Positions 27,843 to 37,500 of a DNA stretch of 64,000 nt are shown in pieces. The notes below the pieces were generated by a model. That model made no database searches and was not told the origin of the DNA. It saw only the letters and a list, made by a program, of their open reading frames with translations. Each line of letters begins with the position of its first letter. Positions within the stretch are counted from its first letter, which is position 1. The translations under genes were made by a program, and so were the position numbers. The stretch comes from Coleofasciculus sp. LEGE 07092 (GTDB taxonomy: Bacteria; Cyanobacteriota; Cyanobacteriia; Cyanobacteriales; Coleofasciculaceae): NCBI RefSeq assembly GCF_015207375.1, contig NZ_JADEWY010000001.1:62001-126000 (forward strand), in the 5' to 3' direction.

Positions 27843-29012
27843 ATGAATTCAGACGAATCGCAAATCCAGAAACCCGAGCAAGAACAACAGCCAGCTATTG
27901 AGGCAGGGGACGAACAACCCTTAGAGAAACCAGAAGCAATGACAGGGATGTCTGCGGAACCCCAACAAACAGAGGACTCAAACCGTCTAGAAGAATCCCA
28001 TCCAAAATTGGCAGTGTTTCAACCGCCAGACCCAGAACAGAGAATTGCCGAATTAGCTCGAACTATCGCAGATCTTGAGCATCAGGAAAAGGAGTTGAGG
28101 CAGAAAATTGCTAATTTGCAAACCACCCAGACTCAGCGGCTATCTGATCAGTTATCCCAAACCCAAGCTGCGATCGGCACCATGATACAAGAGGGTTTGA
28201 GCGAGCTAGAACAACGAAAACAGGCGCTCTTAATTTCTGTTGAGCAACTTGAACGCCGCCGGGAACGCATCCGGACGGAAATGCGCACCACATTTGCCGG
28301 AGTTTCCCAAGAGTTGGCAATTCGAGTGCAGGGTTTTAAGGATTATTTGGTGGGAAGTTTGCAAGACTTGGTTGCTGCCGCAGAAGAACTCGAACTATCC
28401 CCAACCGATGAATCTCCCCTAATCGTGGAGAACTCCCAGCCACCGGAAACACCGACTACACCCAAATTTGCCGAACAAGCATTTCAAGAACAAATCCGGC
28501 AAATTCGCAGCATTCTCGACCAATACCGTAAGATGCCAGATTATTACGGTCCGCCCTGGCAATTACGTCGCACATTTGAGCCGATTCACGCCGAACGAGT
28601 TTCCACCTGGTTTTTTACCCAAGGCGGTCGGGGTGCTGTCCGTACAATGGGCAGCCGCTTACAAAATATATTAGTAGGCTCGGCAGTTATTTCTGTATTG
28701 CGTATGCTCTATGGCGATCGCTTACGCCCCCTAGTACTTGCTAATACCCCCGAACGATTGGGAGAATGGCGGAGGGGTTTGCAGGATTGTCTGGGCATCT
28801 CTCGCAGCGATTTTGGACCGGAACGGGGTGTGGTTTTGTTTGAGGAGGCAGCACCCCTAGTCCAAAAAGCGGATCGTTTAATCACTCAAAAGCAGTTACC
28901 TTTAATTATTATTGATGAGACAGAAGATCAGATCAGTCTGTCAATTCTGCAATTTCCCCTCTGGTTGGCTTTTGCTGCCGATCCCCAGCAAATGTCTACC
29001 TATCAGTATTAA
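27843..29012 (+). CDS. DUF3086 family protein
   Basis: A 389-residue protein. The first 60 residues are Gln/Glu-rich and probably disordered. Residues about 65-150 form a coiled coil (ELARTIADLEHQEKELRQKIANLQ). The C-terminal 180 residues are the conserved DUF3086 domain (MPDYYGPPWQLRRTFEPIHAERVSTWFFTQGGRGAVRTMGSRLQNILVGSAVISVLRMLYGDRLRPLVL...). The family is cyanobacterial and uncharacterised. It sits on the same strand as DUF3119 upstream and plsY downstream, an order that may be conserved, but no shared function is known. Confidence 0.85.
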   Translation: MNSDESQIQKPEQEQQPAIEAGDEQPLEKPEAMTGMSAEPQQTEDSNRLEESHPKLAVFQPPDPEQRIAELARTIADLEHQEKELRQKIANLQTTQTQRLSDQLSQTQAAIGTMIQEGLSELEQRKQALLISVEQLERRRERIRTEMRTTFAGVSQELAIRVQGFKDYLVGSLQDLVAAAEELELSPTDESPLIVENSQPPETPTTPKFAEQAFQEQIRQIRSILDQYRKMPDYYGPPWQLRRTFEPIHAERVSTWFFTQGGRGAVRTMGSRLQNILVGSAVISVLRMLYGDRLRPLVLANTPERLGEWRRGLQDCLGISRSDFGPERGVVLFEEAAPLVQKADRLITQKQLPLIIIDETEDQISLSILQFPLWLAFAADPQQMSTYQY

Positions 29013-29122
29013 TGATTAGCGAGATCTGACTTGTGGGAGTTAGCGAGTCTAAGTAACAAGCCCCCAAAACCCCCTGAGCGCTCAAGCTAATCGTTCAGAA
29101 CGAATTGAGGAGTCAAAAACTT

Positions 29123-29782
29123 ATGATGCTTGAGTTAATTTGGTGTGGGTTGCTAATTACTGTTGGTTATTTGCTAGGCTCGATCCCCACGGGTTATTTG
29201 GCAGGACGTCTGCTGAAGGGTATTGACATTCGTGAACAAGGATCAGGTTCAATCGGTGCCACTAACGTGTTGAGAACTCTAGGAAAAGGACCAGCACTGG
29301 CAGTTTTGCTCATTGATGCTGCCAAAGGGGTTGGTGCGATCGCTCTCGTCAAGGAATTCTATGCTCTAACGGGAGCATCCGTTATGCCGGAGGCTTGGCA
29401 ACCCTGGTTAGTGGCTGTCGTCGCCTTGGCTGCCATATTAGGGCATAGTAAATCTATCTGGATTAACTTTAGTGGCGGTAAATCCGCTGCTACGGGCTGT
29501 GGGATTTTATTCGCCATGTGCTTTCCGGTTGGGTTGGGGACTCTAGGAGTCTTTGTCACCGTGCTGGCGATTTCCCGCATTGTCTCCCTCGGTTCCATTG
29601 CGAGTGCGATCGCTGTTTCTGCCCTGATGGTACTCTTTGATCAACCCCTGCCCTACCTGTTGTTCGCTGGAACTGCTGGCTTGTATGTCATACTGCGTCA
29701 TAGCAGCAACATTCAGCGGTTGCTTACTGGAACTGAACCGCAGCTAGGGCAACCTCTACAGCAAGAAATCGAGAGTAATTAG
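29123..29782 (+). CDS. plsY: PlsY, acyl-phosphate:glycerol-3-phosphate acyltransferase
   Basis: A membrane enzyme of about 219 residues that makes lysophosphatidic acid from acyl-phosphate and glycerol-3-phosphate, the first step of membrane lipid synthesis. All three family motifs are present: LLGSIPTGYLAGRLLKG, GSGSIGATNVLRTLG and SIWINFSGGKSAATG. The frame extends to a TTG at 29105, but GAGGAG lies 10 bases before the ATG at 29123, which I take as the start (a second ATG follows directly). Its partner PlsX is not in the window. It converges with proC. Confidence 0.95.
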   Translation: MMLELIWCGLLITVGYLLGSIPTGYLAGRLLKGIDIREQGSGSIGATNVLRTLGKGPALAVLLIDAAKGVGAIALVKEFYALTGASVMPEAWQPWLVAVVALAAILGHSKSIWINFSGGKSAATGCGILFAMCFPVGLGTLGVFVTVLAISRIVSLGSIASAIAVSALMVLFDQPLPYLLFAGTAGLYVILRHSSNIQRLLTGTEPQLGQPLQQEIESN

Positions 29783-29831
29783 GAAACAAGGCGCTTCTTC
29801 TAGCGTCCCAGTCTCCTTGTCCCCTAATTCA

Positions 29832-30656
29832 TTATTGACCTAGCTCTTGAGAGCGTCGGTAAGCCGCTTGCACGGCTTCAATTAGTGCTGAACGGAAACC
29901 AGCACGCTCTAACTCGGCAATTCCAGCAATTGTAGTACCGCCAGGGCTAGTTACACGATCTTTGAGTTGAGCCGGATGCAGTTGCGTCTCCTGCAACAGT
30001 TGAGCTGTACCCCAGACTGTAGAGAGAGCTAACTTAGAAGCGATCGCTCTCGGTAATCCCGCCGCTACGCCACCATCGGCAAGAGCTTCAATCAAAATTG
30101 CCACGTATGCCGGTCCAGAGCCGGATAGACCGGTCACGGCATCCATTAGGGAGTCCGGCACTTCTACCACGTCGCCCACAGCGCTAAAGAGTGCCGTTAC
30201 CCGCTCCATCTGACTGGCTGTGACGTTTTGGCTTGGTGCTAGGGCTGTGATTCCTGCCCCTACTGTTGCCGGAGTGTTGGGCATCGCCCGAATTACGGGT
30301 TGACATCCAAAAACGGCTTCTAGTTGACCTAAGGATACACCCGCTAAAATCGAAACCACCACAGCTAGTTCTTCTGGTGCTTGGTCAGCAATGTCCTGCT
30401 TTGGCACCAACTCTGTCGCCACTGTCTCAAACACCTGAGGTTTTATTGCCAACAATAAAATTTCCGATGCCGATGCTGCGGCTCGGTTATCGAAAGTAAC
30501 ATTAACCCCATACTTTTGAGTTAAAACCTCTCGTCGGTGCGAGTTGGGTTCGCTAACGAGGATGTGATCAGCGCGATAGAGCTGCTGGGCAACTAGGCGG
30601 GATAAAATGGCTTCTCCCATTACCCCACCACCAATCATACCAACCTTGACAGACAC
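29832..30656 (-). CDS. proC: Pyrroline-5-carboxylate reductase
   Basis: A 274-residue NADPH-dependent enzyme for the last step of proline synthesis. The N-terminal Rossmann motif GMIGGGVMGEAIL is intact. Family signatures are LLAIKPQVFE, VSILAGVSLGQLEAVFG, RAMPNTPATVGAGITAL and the C-terminal DAVTGLSGSGPAYVAILIEALADGGVAAGLPR with TSPGGTTIAG. It lies 86 bases downstream of sepF on the same strand, behind a heptad-repeat hairpin, as last gene of the pipX-pipY-sepF-proC series. Confidence 0.95.
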   Translation of the reverse strand: MSVKVGMIGGGVMGEAILSRLVAQQLYRADHILVSEPNSHRREVLTQKYGVNVTFDNRAAASASEILLLAIKPQVFETVATELVPKQDIADQAPEELAVVVSILAGVSLGQLEAVFGCQPVIRAMPNTPATVGAGITALAPSQNVTASQMERVTALFSAVGDVVEVPDSLMDAVTGLSGSGPAYVAILIEALADGGVAAGLPRAIASKLALSTVWGTAQLLQETQLHPAQLKDRVTSPGGTTIAGIAELERAGFRSALIEAVQAAYRRSQELGQ

Positions 30657-30681
30657 TCCAGCTTCCTCTTTGATGGAACCT

Positions 30682-30742
30682 TCGATCTGAGATCTTGGAT
30701 TTTAGACCGAGTCAACTGTCCAAAATCTCGAATCTAAAATCC
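30682..30742. repeat. Inverted heptad-type repeat between sepF and proC
   Basis: GGATTTTAGA (30697-30706) and TCTAAAATCC (30733-30742) are perfect complements around a 26-base loop. The flanks continue in seven-base units (GATCTGA, GATCTTG, GATTTTA; AAAATCT, CGAATCT, AAAATCC). The right arm touches the sepF stop codon. A hairpin here could tune read-through from sepF into proC. Confidence 0.65.
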
Positions 30743-31330
30743 TTACTGAACCATCCGTTCTGGTTCAGTCCCCCAAACCGGAGGTGGCGTAGATGGACGG
30801 GCAGTCCGGGCTTGAGATGTTGGTATTTCATGAACCACACCGGACTGAGTGCTCACTTGAACGCAGCTTGGTGTAAACAAGAAGATGCTTTCGCCAATTC
30901 GTTCTTGATGACCATCAATGGCGTAGGTGCCACCCGCTACAAAGTCTACGGCTCGTTGGGCTTGGTCGGGGTCCATAATGGTCAGATTTAAGACCACCGA
31001 TTTGCGCTCTCGCAGTGCCTGAATAACCTGTGGCATTTCTTCAAACGAACGCGGCTCAATCACAGCTACTTCTGAAATACCGTTAACACCAGGCATTCCA
31101 ATCACGTTATTTATTGAAGTCGGTCCCATTCCTGTTTCTGCTCCTACAACGGGTCTTTCCCGGACGCGGCGTCGAGTAGGACGTTCTTCTTCCGGGGATG
31201 CTTGAACTGGCTGCTCTTGCTGATAGAGATTTTGGTAAGCGTCTCCATCCATATCCTCGTACTCATATTCGTATTCGGGTGGATCGTTAAGACCAACAAA
31301 ATCTCGTAGCTTATTGAACAGGTTATTCAT
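30743..31330 (-). CDS. sepF: SepF, cell division protein
   Basis: A 195-residue FtsZ-associated protein (Cdv2 in unicellular cyanobacteria). The N-terminal [26 protein letters not shown] is the amphipathic membrane-binding helix followed by an acidic linker. The C-terminal half is the SepF beta-sheet domain ([74 protein letters not shown]). It tethers FtsZ polymers to the membrane. A 382-base spacer separates it from pipY, so it may have its own promoter. Confidence 0.95.
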   Translation of the reverse strand: MNNLFNKLRDFVGLNDPPEYEYEYEDMDGDAYQNLYQQEQPVQASPEEERPTRRRVRERPVVGAETGMGPTSINNVIGMPGVNGISEVAVIEPRSFEEMPQVIQALRERKSVVLNLTIMDPDQAQRAVDFVAGGTYAIDGHQERIGESIFLFTPSCVQVSTQSGVVHEIPTSQARTARPSTPPPVWGTEPERMVQ

Positions 31331-31712
31331 AGTGAACTCTCCATCACAACTTTAGTTTGACATGAGAAATCTAATAATTGACTAATCGACCCTGTTTGAG
31401 GCACCTGTCTTTAAGGGATTTTGGTTTAGGACAGCAAAAACTATAAATAGGGTTAGCTTATCCTCAATTCCCTAACATTAGGGCTAGAGCCTCTCAAAAG
31501 TAAGCCTTAAAGTATACATTAGTATCCTCAAAACAGGTAGTCCTAGAAAAACTCACTGGAAACCCCGTTCCTGGTAGGGATGGGGAGGCAAAAGAAAACA
31601 ATACCCTCAGTGTAAAGTTGTCTTGGCAATATATTAGCCCATGGTCTGACTAAACAAGAGGGGGGTTAGGGGAGCAAGGGAGCAAGACTTTCCCTACTTA
31701 TCCGATTGTTCC
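31331..31712 (-). promoter_or_regulatory. 382-base spacer between pipY and sepF
   Basis: No gene is visible. The stretch is AT-rich in its left half and ends with a purine-rich run (GGGGAGCAAGGGAGCAAG, 31670-31687), a short tandem repeat of GGGAGCAA type. It should contain the sepF leader and probably a sepF promoter. I could not assign defined -10 and -35 elements. Confidence 0.4.
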
Positions 31713-32414
31713 CTATTCCTGTTGCACTGGTGAAATGAGAGCTGAAGGCATTCGTTCGCCGAAAATAATTTGCCCCAGCCGCACCATAGTAGCACCCGCT
31801 TGTACAGCGAAGGGGTAATCGCCAGACATACCCATTGAAAGTTCCTGCATTTGGAGATTTGACCAGTTTTGCTGCCCTATTTTTAGGGCTAGGTTGCGAG
31901 TTTGCTCAAAAGCAGCCAGACTCTGTGATTCTGACAGTCCAAGGGGCAAAATGGTCATCAATCCCCGAATGCCCAGCGCTTCACACTGATTGACTTCGGA
32001 TAAATCCGCTAGCAGTTCTGATACTGTCCAACCGTATTTGTTGGGATCTGGCAAGACTTTCACTTGCAGGCAAACTTGCGGCTTGAAGGATAGCTCTGTC
32101 GCCAATCTATTCAGCCTTTGGGCTAGTTTTAAGTTGTCACAAGCATGAATCCACCGAAATAGTTCTAGGATTTTTTTCGCTTTATTGCTCTGGAGATGCC
32201 CGATAAAATGCCAGTTGATATCTGGCAAATCTTGGAGTTGGGCAACTTTCGCTGCCGCTTCTTGAACTTGACTCTCGCCAAAATCTCGAATGCCAGCCGC
32301 ATAAGCTTCACGCATAGCACCCACCGATACCCGTTTGGTAACGGCAATCAACCGGACTTGTGGTGGAAGCTGTTGGTAAATAGTGGCAATGCGTTCTGCA
32401 ATAGAGCCAGTCAT
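31713..32414 (-). CDS. pipY: PipY/YggS, pyridoxal phosphate homeostasis protein
   Basis: A 233-residue PLP-binding protein of the YggS/PLPBP family. The lysine that binds PLP is in LIAVTKRVS (Lys27). Other signatures are DFGESQVQEAAAK, WHFIGHLQSNKAKKILELF, LQVKVLPDPNKYGW and ELSMGMSGDYPFAVQAGATMVRLGQIIFGER. It controls vitamin B6 and amino-acid pools and has no known catalysis. In cyanobacteria it is usually co-transcribed with pipX, which lies 104 bases upstream here, separated by heptad repeats. Confidence 0.95.
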   Translation of the reverse strand: MTGSIAERIATIYQQLPPQVRLIAVTKRVSVGAMREAYAAGIRDFGESQVQEAAAKVAQLQDLPDINWHFIGHLQSNKAKKILELFRWIHACDNLKLAQRLNRLATELSFKPQVCLQVKVLPDPNKYGWTVSELLADLSEVNQCEALGIRGLMTILPLGLSESQSLAAFEQTRNLALKIGQQNWSNLQMQELSMGMSGDYPFAVQAGATMVRLGQIIFGERMPSALISPVQQE

Positions 32415-32417
32415 GGG

Positions 32418-32464
32418 AGGTTAGATTTTAGATTTCTGATTTTAGCTCATTCCCCATTACCCAT
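32418..32464. repeat. Heptad repeats between pipX and pipY
   Basis: Two short arrays of seven-base units: AGATTTT, AGATTTC, TGATTTT, then CATTCCC, CATTACC, CATTATC. They lie directly upstream of the pipY start on the minus strand and so form its leader. The unit length and placement match the arrays at 26339, 30682 and 46158. Confidence 0.6.
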
Positions 32465-32518
32465 TATCACAAGTGTCCTGCTTTAAGAGATATCTTCCCA
32501 CATTGCTAGTGCGAAGGG

Positions 32519-32782
32519 TCATTGGAAGGTTTGCCGATGAATAAGCTGAAGCTGCTCGTAGTCTTTGGATAAACCCATACGACGGAGCAAGCGGAGGCGA
32601 TTTTCTACTAAATGGCGAGCATCTGAACGAGTAATTGGTTCAAAGGCGAGTCCATTGGAACCCGTTGTCACCAGAAAAAACAGGCGTTGAGCATAAAGGG
32701 TAGTGAACAATTCCCGGCTCTCTTCAACCATGCAAACTCGAAAAAGCAGACCAAATGTTGGGTGATTCAGGTAGGTTTCCAT
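32519..32782 (-). CDS. pipX: PipX, coactivator of NtcA and PII partner
   Basis: An 87-residue protein with the PipX signature over its whole length: METYLNHPTFGLLFRVCMVEESRELFTTLYAQRLFFLVTT, then EPITRSDARHLVENRLRLLRRMG. PipX switches between the nitrogen regulator NtcA, which it activates when 2-oxoglutarate is high, and PII. The N-terminal Tudor-like domain and the C-terminal helices are both complete. The pairing with pipY is conserved in cyanobacteria. Confidence 0.96.
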   Translation of the reverse strand: METYLNHPTFGLLFRVCMVEESRELFTTLYAQRLFFLVTTGSNGLAFEPITRSDARHLVENRLRLLRRMGLSKDYEQLQLIHRQTFQ

Positions 32783-32902
32783 TAAAACCCTGCACTAGAG
32801 TTGTTAAGCAACTTGTTAAACGACTGATTACAAGTCGGAATGTATGATAAATCCTGATTTAGGTAAGAATACCATTAGGTGTGGTAGCCCTCCCCATCAT
32901 GA

Positions 32903-32935
32903 AAGAACCCCCGTCTATGCAAGAGCGGGGAGTTT
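32903..32935 (-). terminator. Probable rho-independent terminator of the chorismate synthase-like gene
   Basis: Read on the minus strand, AACTCCCCGCT pairs with a GACGGGGGTT arm around an approximately 11-base loop, and is followed by a TTCTTTC run. It lies directly after the stop codon of the gene at 32935-34425 and before pipX, so it would insulate pipX from upstream transcription. Confidence 0.5.
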
Positions 32936-34425
32936 CAATAACTCACAGCTTGAATTGCAGCTAACTGAGCTTGAGCTTTATAGAGAGACTCATACCATTC
33001 CTTTTCAGGTTCGCTGTCGGCAACAATGCCTGCCCCCACTTGTCCCCACACACTATTGATCGCTGACGGGGAACTGTTGAGGGGGTGATTGCGGCTGTTT
33101 AGGACTGCCTCATCTATTTTAAACAAGAGGGTGCGAATTAAAATATTCAAGTCCAAGTTGCCGCGCCAGTCAAGATAGCCGCAGGAGCCGTAGAACAAGC
33201 TGCGACGCATAGGTTCAAGTTCTTCAATAATCTCTAAACAGCGCACCTTCGGGCAACCTGTAATCGTGCCACCAGGAAACAGGGCGCGAATTAGCTCAAC
33301 GGCATCACACTCAGCACGCAGGGTGCCAGTAATGTTGCTGACTAGGTGCATAACATGACTGTAGCGCTCGATCGCCAACAGTTCGCTAACACGAACTGAT
33401 CCCCACTCGCATACCCGTCCTAAGTCGTTGCGCTCTAAATCGACGAGCATGATATGTTCGGCTCTTTCCTTGGCATTAGCCAGCAAGTCTTGCGCCAGTT
33501 GCCTGTCGGTTTCAGGGGTAGCACTGCGCGATCGCGTCCCAGCAATCGGTCGGGTTTGCGCCGTGCGCCCTTGTAGCTGTACTAGTCGTTCGGGAGAACA
33601 GCTTATTACATCACCCCAAGGGGTATGCCAGTAACTGGCAAAGGGAGAGGGATTAATTTGTTGCAACGTGCGGTAAATCGCCCAACTATTCGCTGAGGTA
33701 GTGGCTTCAAACCTCAAGGAAAGATTTGCTTGAAAAATATCGCCAGCTTGAATATACTTTTTAGCTTGGACAACGGCAGCTTCGTAGTCAGCTTGGGAGG
33801 TAAGGAATGTGAGAGGGGGATGGGGAGAGGGGGAGACTTCGGCGTGACCCTTCGGCAAGCTCAGGGCGGAGACGCTCAGTCGAACGCTGGGGAGATGAAA
33901 AGAAGGGGATGGAGCTTCTAGATGTTGGTGAAGTTGGTTGAGTTGAGCGTCGCTAGTAGCGGCTAACCACAAGACTTGCTGGCAGTGATCGAGGACGGCA
34001 AAGGCTGCGGGTTCGTACCAGAAGGCGACGGGGAAGGGTAGGGGATCGGGTTTAGTGTAAGGCAACCGCTCGATCTCCCACGCTAAATCGTAGCCTAGCC
34101 AACCCAGCCAACCTCCCGTGAATGGCAGGTGAAGGGGTGGGTTCAACGGCTCTTGATCGGCTTGAGAAGAAAGGAGACGGCGCAATAGAGGCATAATTTT
34201 GCCCACGGGTGGTGTCCAAATCCGAGGGTGTCCCTGGAGAAGGCGGGGCATTCCAGCACAGATAGAGTATTGAGCGAGTTGGGGTTGATCTTGAGGTGTT
34301 GGATAGGGACTTTCGAGCAGAGTCGCGATCGCGCCAGAATTCAAAAATAGCTTTTCAAATATCTCAGAACCCGTGCGATTTTCTAGGGGAAGCGATCGCC
34401 AATGCCACGGTTGCAGCTTTGTCAT
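32935..34425 (-). CDS. Anthranilate/aminodeoxychorismate synthase component I family
   Basis: A 496-residue chorismate-binding enzyme. Signatures are AGDIFQANLSLRFEA, SCSPERLVQLQGRTAQTRPIAGTRSR, ERAEHIMLVDLERNDLGRVCEWGSV, YSHVMHLVSNITGTL and RALFPGGTITGCPKVRCLEIIEELE. It makes either 4-amino-4-deoxychorismate (PabB, folate) or anthranilate (TrpE). PIAGT, not PIKGT, is the TrpE-type form of the catalytic loop, yet the protein is not obviously the main TrpE; PabB remains possible. Between the N-terminal and catalytic domains (about residues 180-200) there is a stretch encoded by an in-frame palindromic repeat. Confidence 0.85.
   Translation of the reverse strand: MTKLQPWHWRSLPLENRTGSEIFEKLFLNSGAIATLLESPYPTPQDQPQLAQYSICAGMPRLLQGHPRIWTPPVGKIMPLLRRLLSSQADQEPLNPPLHLPFTGGWLGWLGYDLAWEIERLPYTKPDPLPFPVAFWYEPAAFAVLDHCQQVLWLAATSDAQLNQLHQHLEAPSPSFHLPSVRLSVSALSLPKGHAEVSPSPHPPLTFLTSQADYEAAVVQAKKYIQAGDIFQANLSLRFEATTSANSWAIYRTLQQINPSPFASYWHTPWGDVISCSPERLVQLQGRTAQTRPIAGTRSRSATPETDRQLAQDLLANAKERAEHIMLVDLERNDLGRVCEWGSVRVSELLAIERYSHVMHLVSNITGTLRAECDAVELIRALFPGGTITGCPKVRCLEIIEELEPMRRSLFYGSCGYLDWRGNLDLNILIRTLLFKIDEAVLNSRNHPLNSSPSAINSVWGQVGAGIVADSEPEKEWYESLYKAQAQLAAIQAVSY
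33848..33890. repeat. Dispersed repeat inserted in frame in the chorismate synthase-like gene
   Basis: CCCTTCGGCAAGCTCAGGGC and the following GGAGACGCTCAGTCGAACGC have the look of a short palindromic repeat common in cyanobacterial spacers. Here it encodes about 14 residues (roughly SVSALSLPKGHAEV) in the interdomain linker and keeps the frame. Confidence 0.55.
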
Positions 34426-34523
34426 AGTTTAATAGAATGGCACACCTCAAAATTCGTGCCAAAACTGTATGAGGATAAGCAAAAGGGAAATATAACGCTT
34501 CAGCTCAATCGCTAGGATTTAAC
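34426..34523. promoter_or_regulatory. Divergent promoter region
   Basis: A 98-base spacer between the start codons of the chorismate synthase-like gene (minus) and the CHAT exoprotein (plus). It must carry leaders for both. No clear ribosome-binding site is visible before the GTG of the exoprotein (nearest purine run is AGGA at about 34513-34517). Confidence 0.4.
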
Positions 34524-37500
34524 GTGAAAAAAGTTACTCAATCACTGGTCGCTATTGGCTGCATCGTCACCATTACCTCAAAGCCTCTGCAAGCACAACT
34601 GATTATACCTGCATCCGATGGTGCTGGTACGACTATCACCGCTGATGGCAACCGCTACGACATCAATGGTGACACCCTGTCTGGAGACGCGGCTAATCTT
34701 TTTCACAGTTTTGAGCAATTTGGACTAAATTCAGGTCAGATTGCCAATTTTATCTCAAATCCTCAAGTTCGCAATATTCTGGGACGGGTTGTTGGGGGTA
34801 GCCCCTCCATTATTGATGGTCTCATACAAGTTACTGGGGGTAACTCTAACTTATTTTTACTCAACCCAGCAGGCATCGTCTTTGGCTCTAATGCCCAACT
34901 CAATGTGCCTGCTTCTTTTATGGCTACGACTGCCACGGGTATTGGTTTTGGCGATAATCATTGGTTCAATGCCTTGGGTGAGAATGATTATCAAAACTTA
35001 CTCGGCACTCCCACTCAGTTTGCTTTTGATGTAGCTCAAGTAGGAAGCATTATCAATGCCGGTAATCTCGCGGTATCCCAAGGGCAGAATTTAACCTTAC
35101 TGGGTGGCAATGTTATTAATACTGGACAATTGAGCGCCCCAGGAGGGAATATCCTGCTTGCTGCTGTACCTGGTGAAACGTTGGTGCGGATTAATCAACC
35201 TGGAAATTTACTAAGTCTGGAAATTGAACTGCCAAGGGACAACGAGGGGCAGCTCCTGCCAGTTACGCCTCTAGATTTACCCGGTTTGCTAACGGGAACT
35301 GTGGGAACTGTGGAGACTGGATTAATTTCCAATCCTGATAACATTGTGCAGCTCGCTAACTCGGGTACAACTCTATCAAATGAGGCAGGAACAGCTATTG
35401 TTTCGGGATCTATTAAGGCTTCAATCCCAAATCAATTAATTGAGGCTAATGTCAATATTTTTGGGAAAGTCGTTGGACTATTGGATGCCAATATCAATGG
35501 CAAGATAGCTTTGCAAGCCAATAATGACATCACGGTTAATGACAATATTGTTTCTGAGAACATTGATGGCCTAGAATTTTTGGCAGGTCGGAGTATTATC
35601 CTCAATGGCACTATTGAACTAGACGGTGGCAACTTTAGTGCCAAGATTAATGATGAGAATGCGATCGCACTTCAACGAGAACCCGGAACCGCCCAGTTTG
35701 TAATGACTCCCGGTTCACAGATTGTCACCAACGGCGGTAACGTGACAATTGAGCCTGGAATATTTGGTGGCAATGGAGTTGGAGAGGTGCGTTTAGATGG
35801 AGCGACTATTAATTCTGGTACGGGCAATATTCAGATTAGAGGTACGGGAGGCGTAGGTAGTAACAGCAATCCTGGCATTTTGGTTCGCAATGGTAGTGTG
35901 GTGGAAGCGATCGGCAATGGAACCATAACCTTAGAAGGGATCAGCGGTTTTGGGACAACAAGAGACAACGATGGGATAAGGATTCAGGGTCAAGGCTCCC
36001 TAATTTCTTCGGTGAATGGAAATATCAGTCTGACAGGCACGAGCAGAGCCGTGATCGGGAGTGGAACGTTGAATAACGGCATTTCGCTTCTTGAAGGTGG
36101 TGTAGTGGAATCGACTGGAATAGGGACGATTATCCTAACAGGTAGTGGCGGTGCTGGGAGAAGTGACCAGGATGGTATAAGGGTTGTGGGCGAAGGCTCC
36201 GGCATTTTTGCAGTGGATGGAACTATCATCCTGATTGGCACAAGCGCTGGAACTGGAATCAAGAGTCAGGGTATTTCGCTTTTTGACAATAGTGCTGTAG
36301 AAGCAACCGGAAAGGGGAGCATTACTATAGATGGCACTGGCGGAATCGGAACTGATGAAAATGAGGGGATAAGAATTGATAACGCAAGCGTGTCTTCATT
36401 TGATGGCAATGTCAATCTGAAGGGAACTGGCGGGGCTGGATCTGGAATTGGTAACGATGGCATTCAGCTTTTCAACGGTGGCATAGTAAAAACTACTGGA
36501 ATGGGAACGATTTCTCTGGAAGGCAACGGCGGATCTGGGGCGGAGGGATCAAACCATGGCATTTTCCTGTTCCGGGGTGGGGTTGTGGAGTCAACTGGAA
36601 CAGGGCTGATTACCCTGACAGGTATCGGCGGATCTGGAGGAGAGAATACCAATAGAGGAAGTCAGGGGATACGAATTGACAGAAACGGCTCAAGGGTGAG
36701 TTCTGTCAATGGGGATATCCACCTGATGGGTAGGGGGGGAACTGAGCCTGACACGTTCAATCATGGTGTTGAGCTGATTGGTGGCGGGGTAGTAGAAGCA
36801 ACCGGAACAGGGAGTATTCGTATTGAGGGTATTGCTGGCGGGGATAGGGATCAGAATCACGGGATTAGGATTCGAGATAAAAACTCTCGCGTCAGTTCCA
36901 GGGATGGCGATATCCGGCTGATGGGCATCGGTGACGGAATCGGCAGCGAAAACTATGGCATTGAGCTTTTTAAAGGGGGTGCGGTGGAAGCACTTGGCAC
37001 TGGGACAATTACCCTTGAGGGTACTGGTGCTAATGGTGCAGCAGGGATTAATTTGCGAGACGGCTTGATTAATCCTACAGGGGTAGGCAGTGGCACGATT
37101 ACCCTCAAAGCCGATGAAATTAATGTTACAGATGACTCAGAATTTTCTCACACCCCGCAAATCAGCGGCACAGGTATCCTCCAGTTACAGCCCCTTGACT
37201 CTAGTGTGGGTATCACTATCGGTGGCGCTACCGACGATAATCAGTTGAATCTGGATAGCAGCGAACTTAATTGGTTAACCAATGGGTTTGAACACATCTT
37301 CATCGGCGGCGAAAACGGCAGTGGTGCCATTACTCTAACTGGCGATATCATTTTCAATGACCCAGTTACTTTGCGATCGCCCTTCGGTTTAGGCTCAATC
37401 AACACCAGCGGGTTTAACCTTACCGGAGCAGACAACGCCTCCATTACCCTACTCGCCAACCAAAACATTACCACTGGCAACATTATCAATTCAGGTGGGG

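Noticed and set aside
35900-37100. Minus-strand frames of 60-130 codons inside the CHAT exoprotein gene
   Set aside because: They are shadows caused by the repetitive, GC-rich beta-helix coding sequence on the plus strand.
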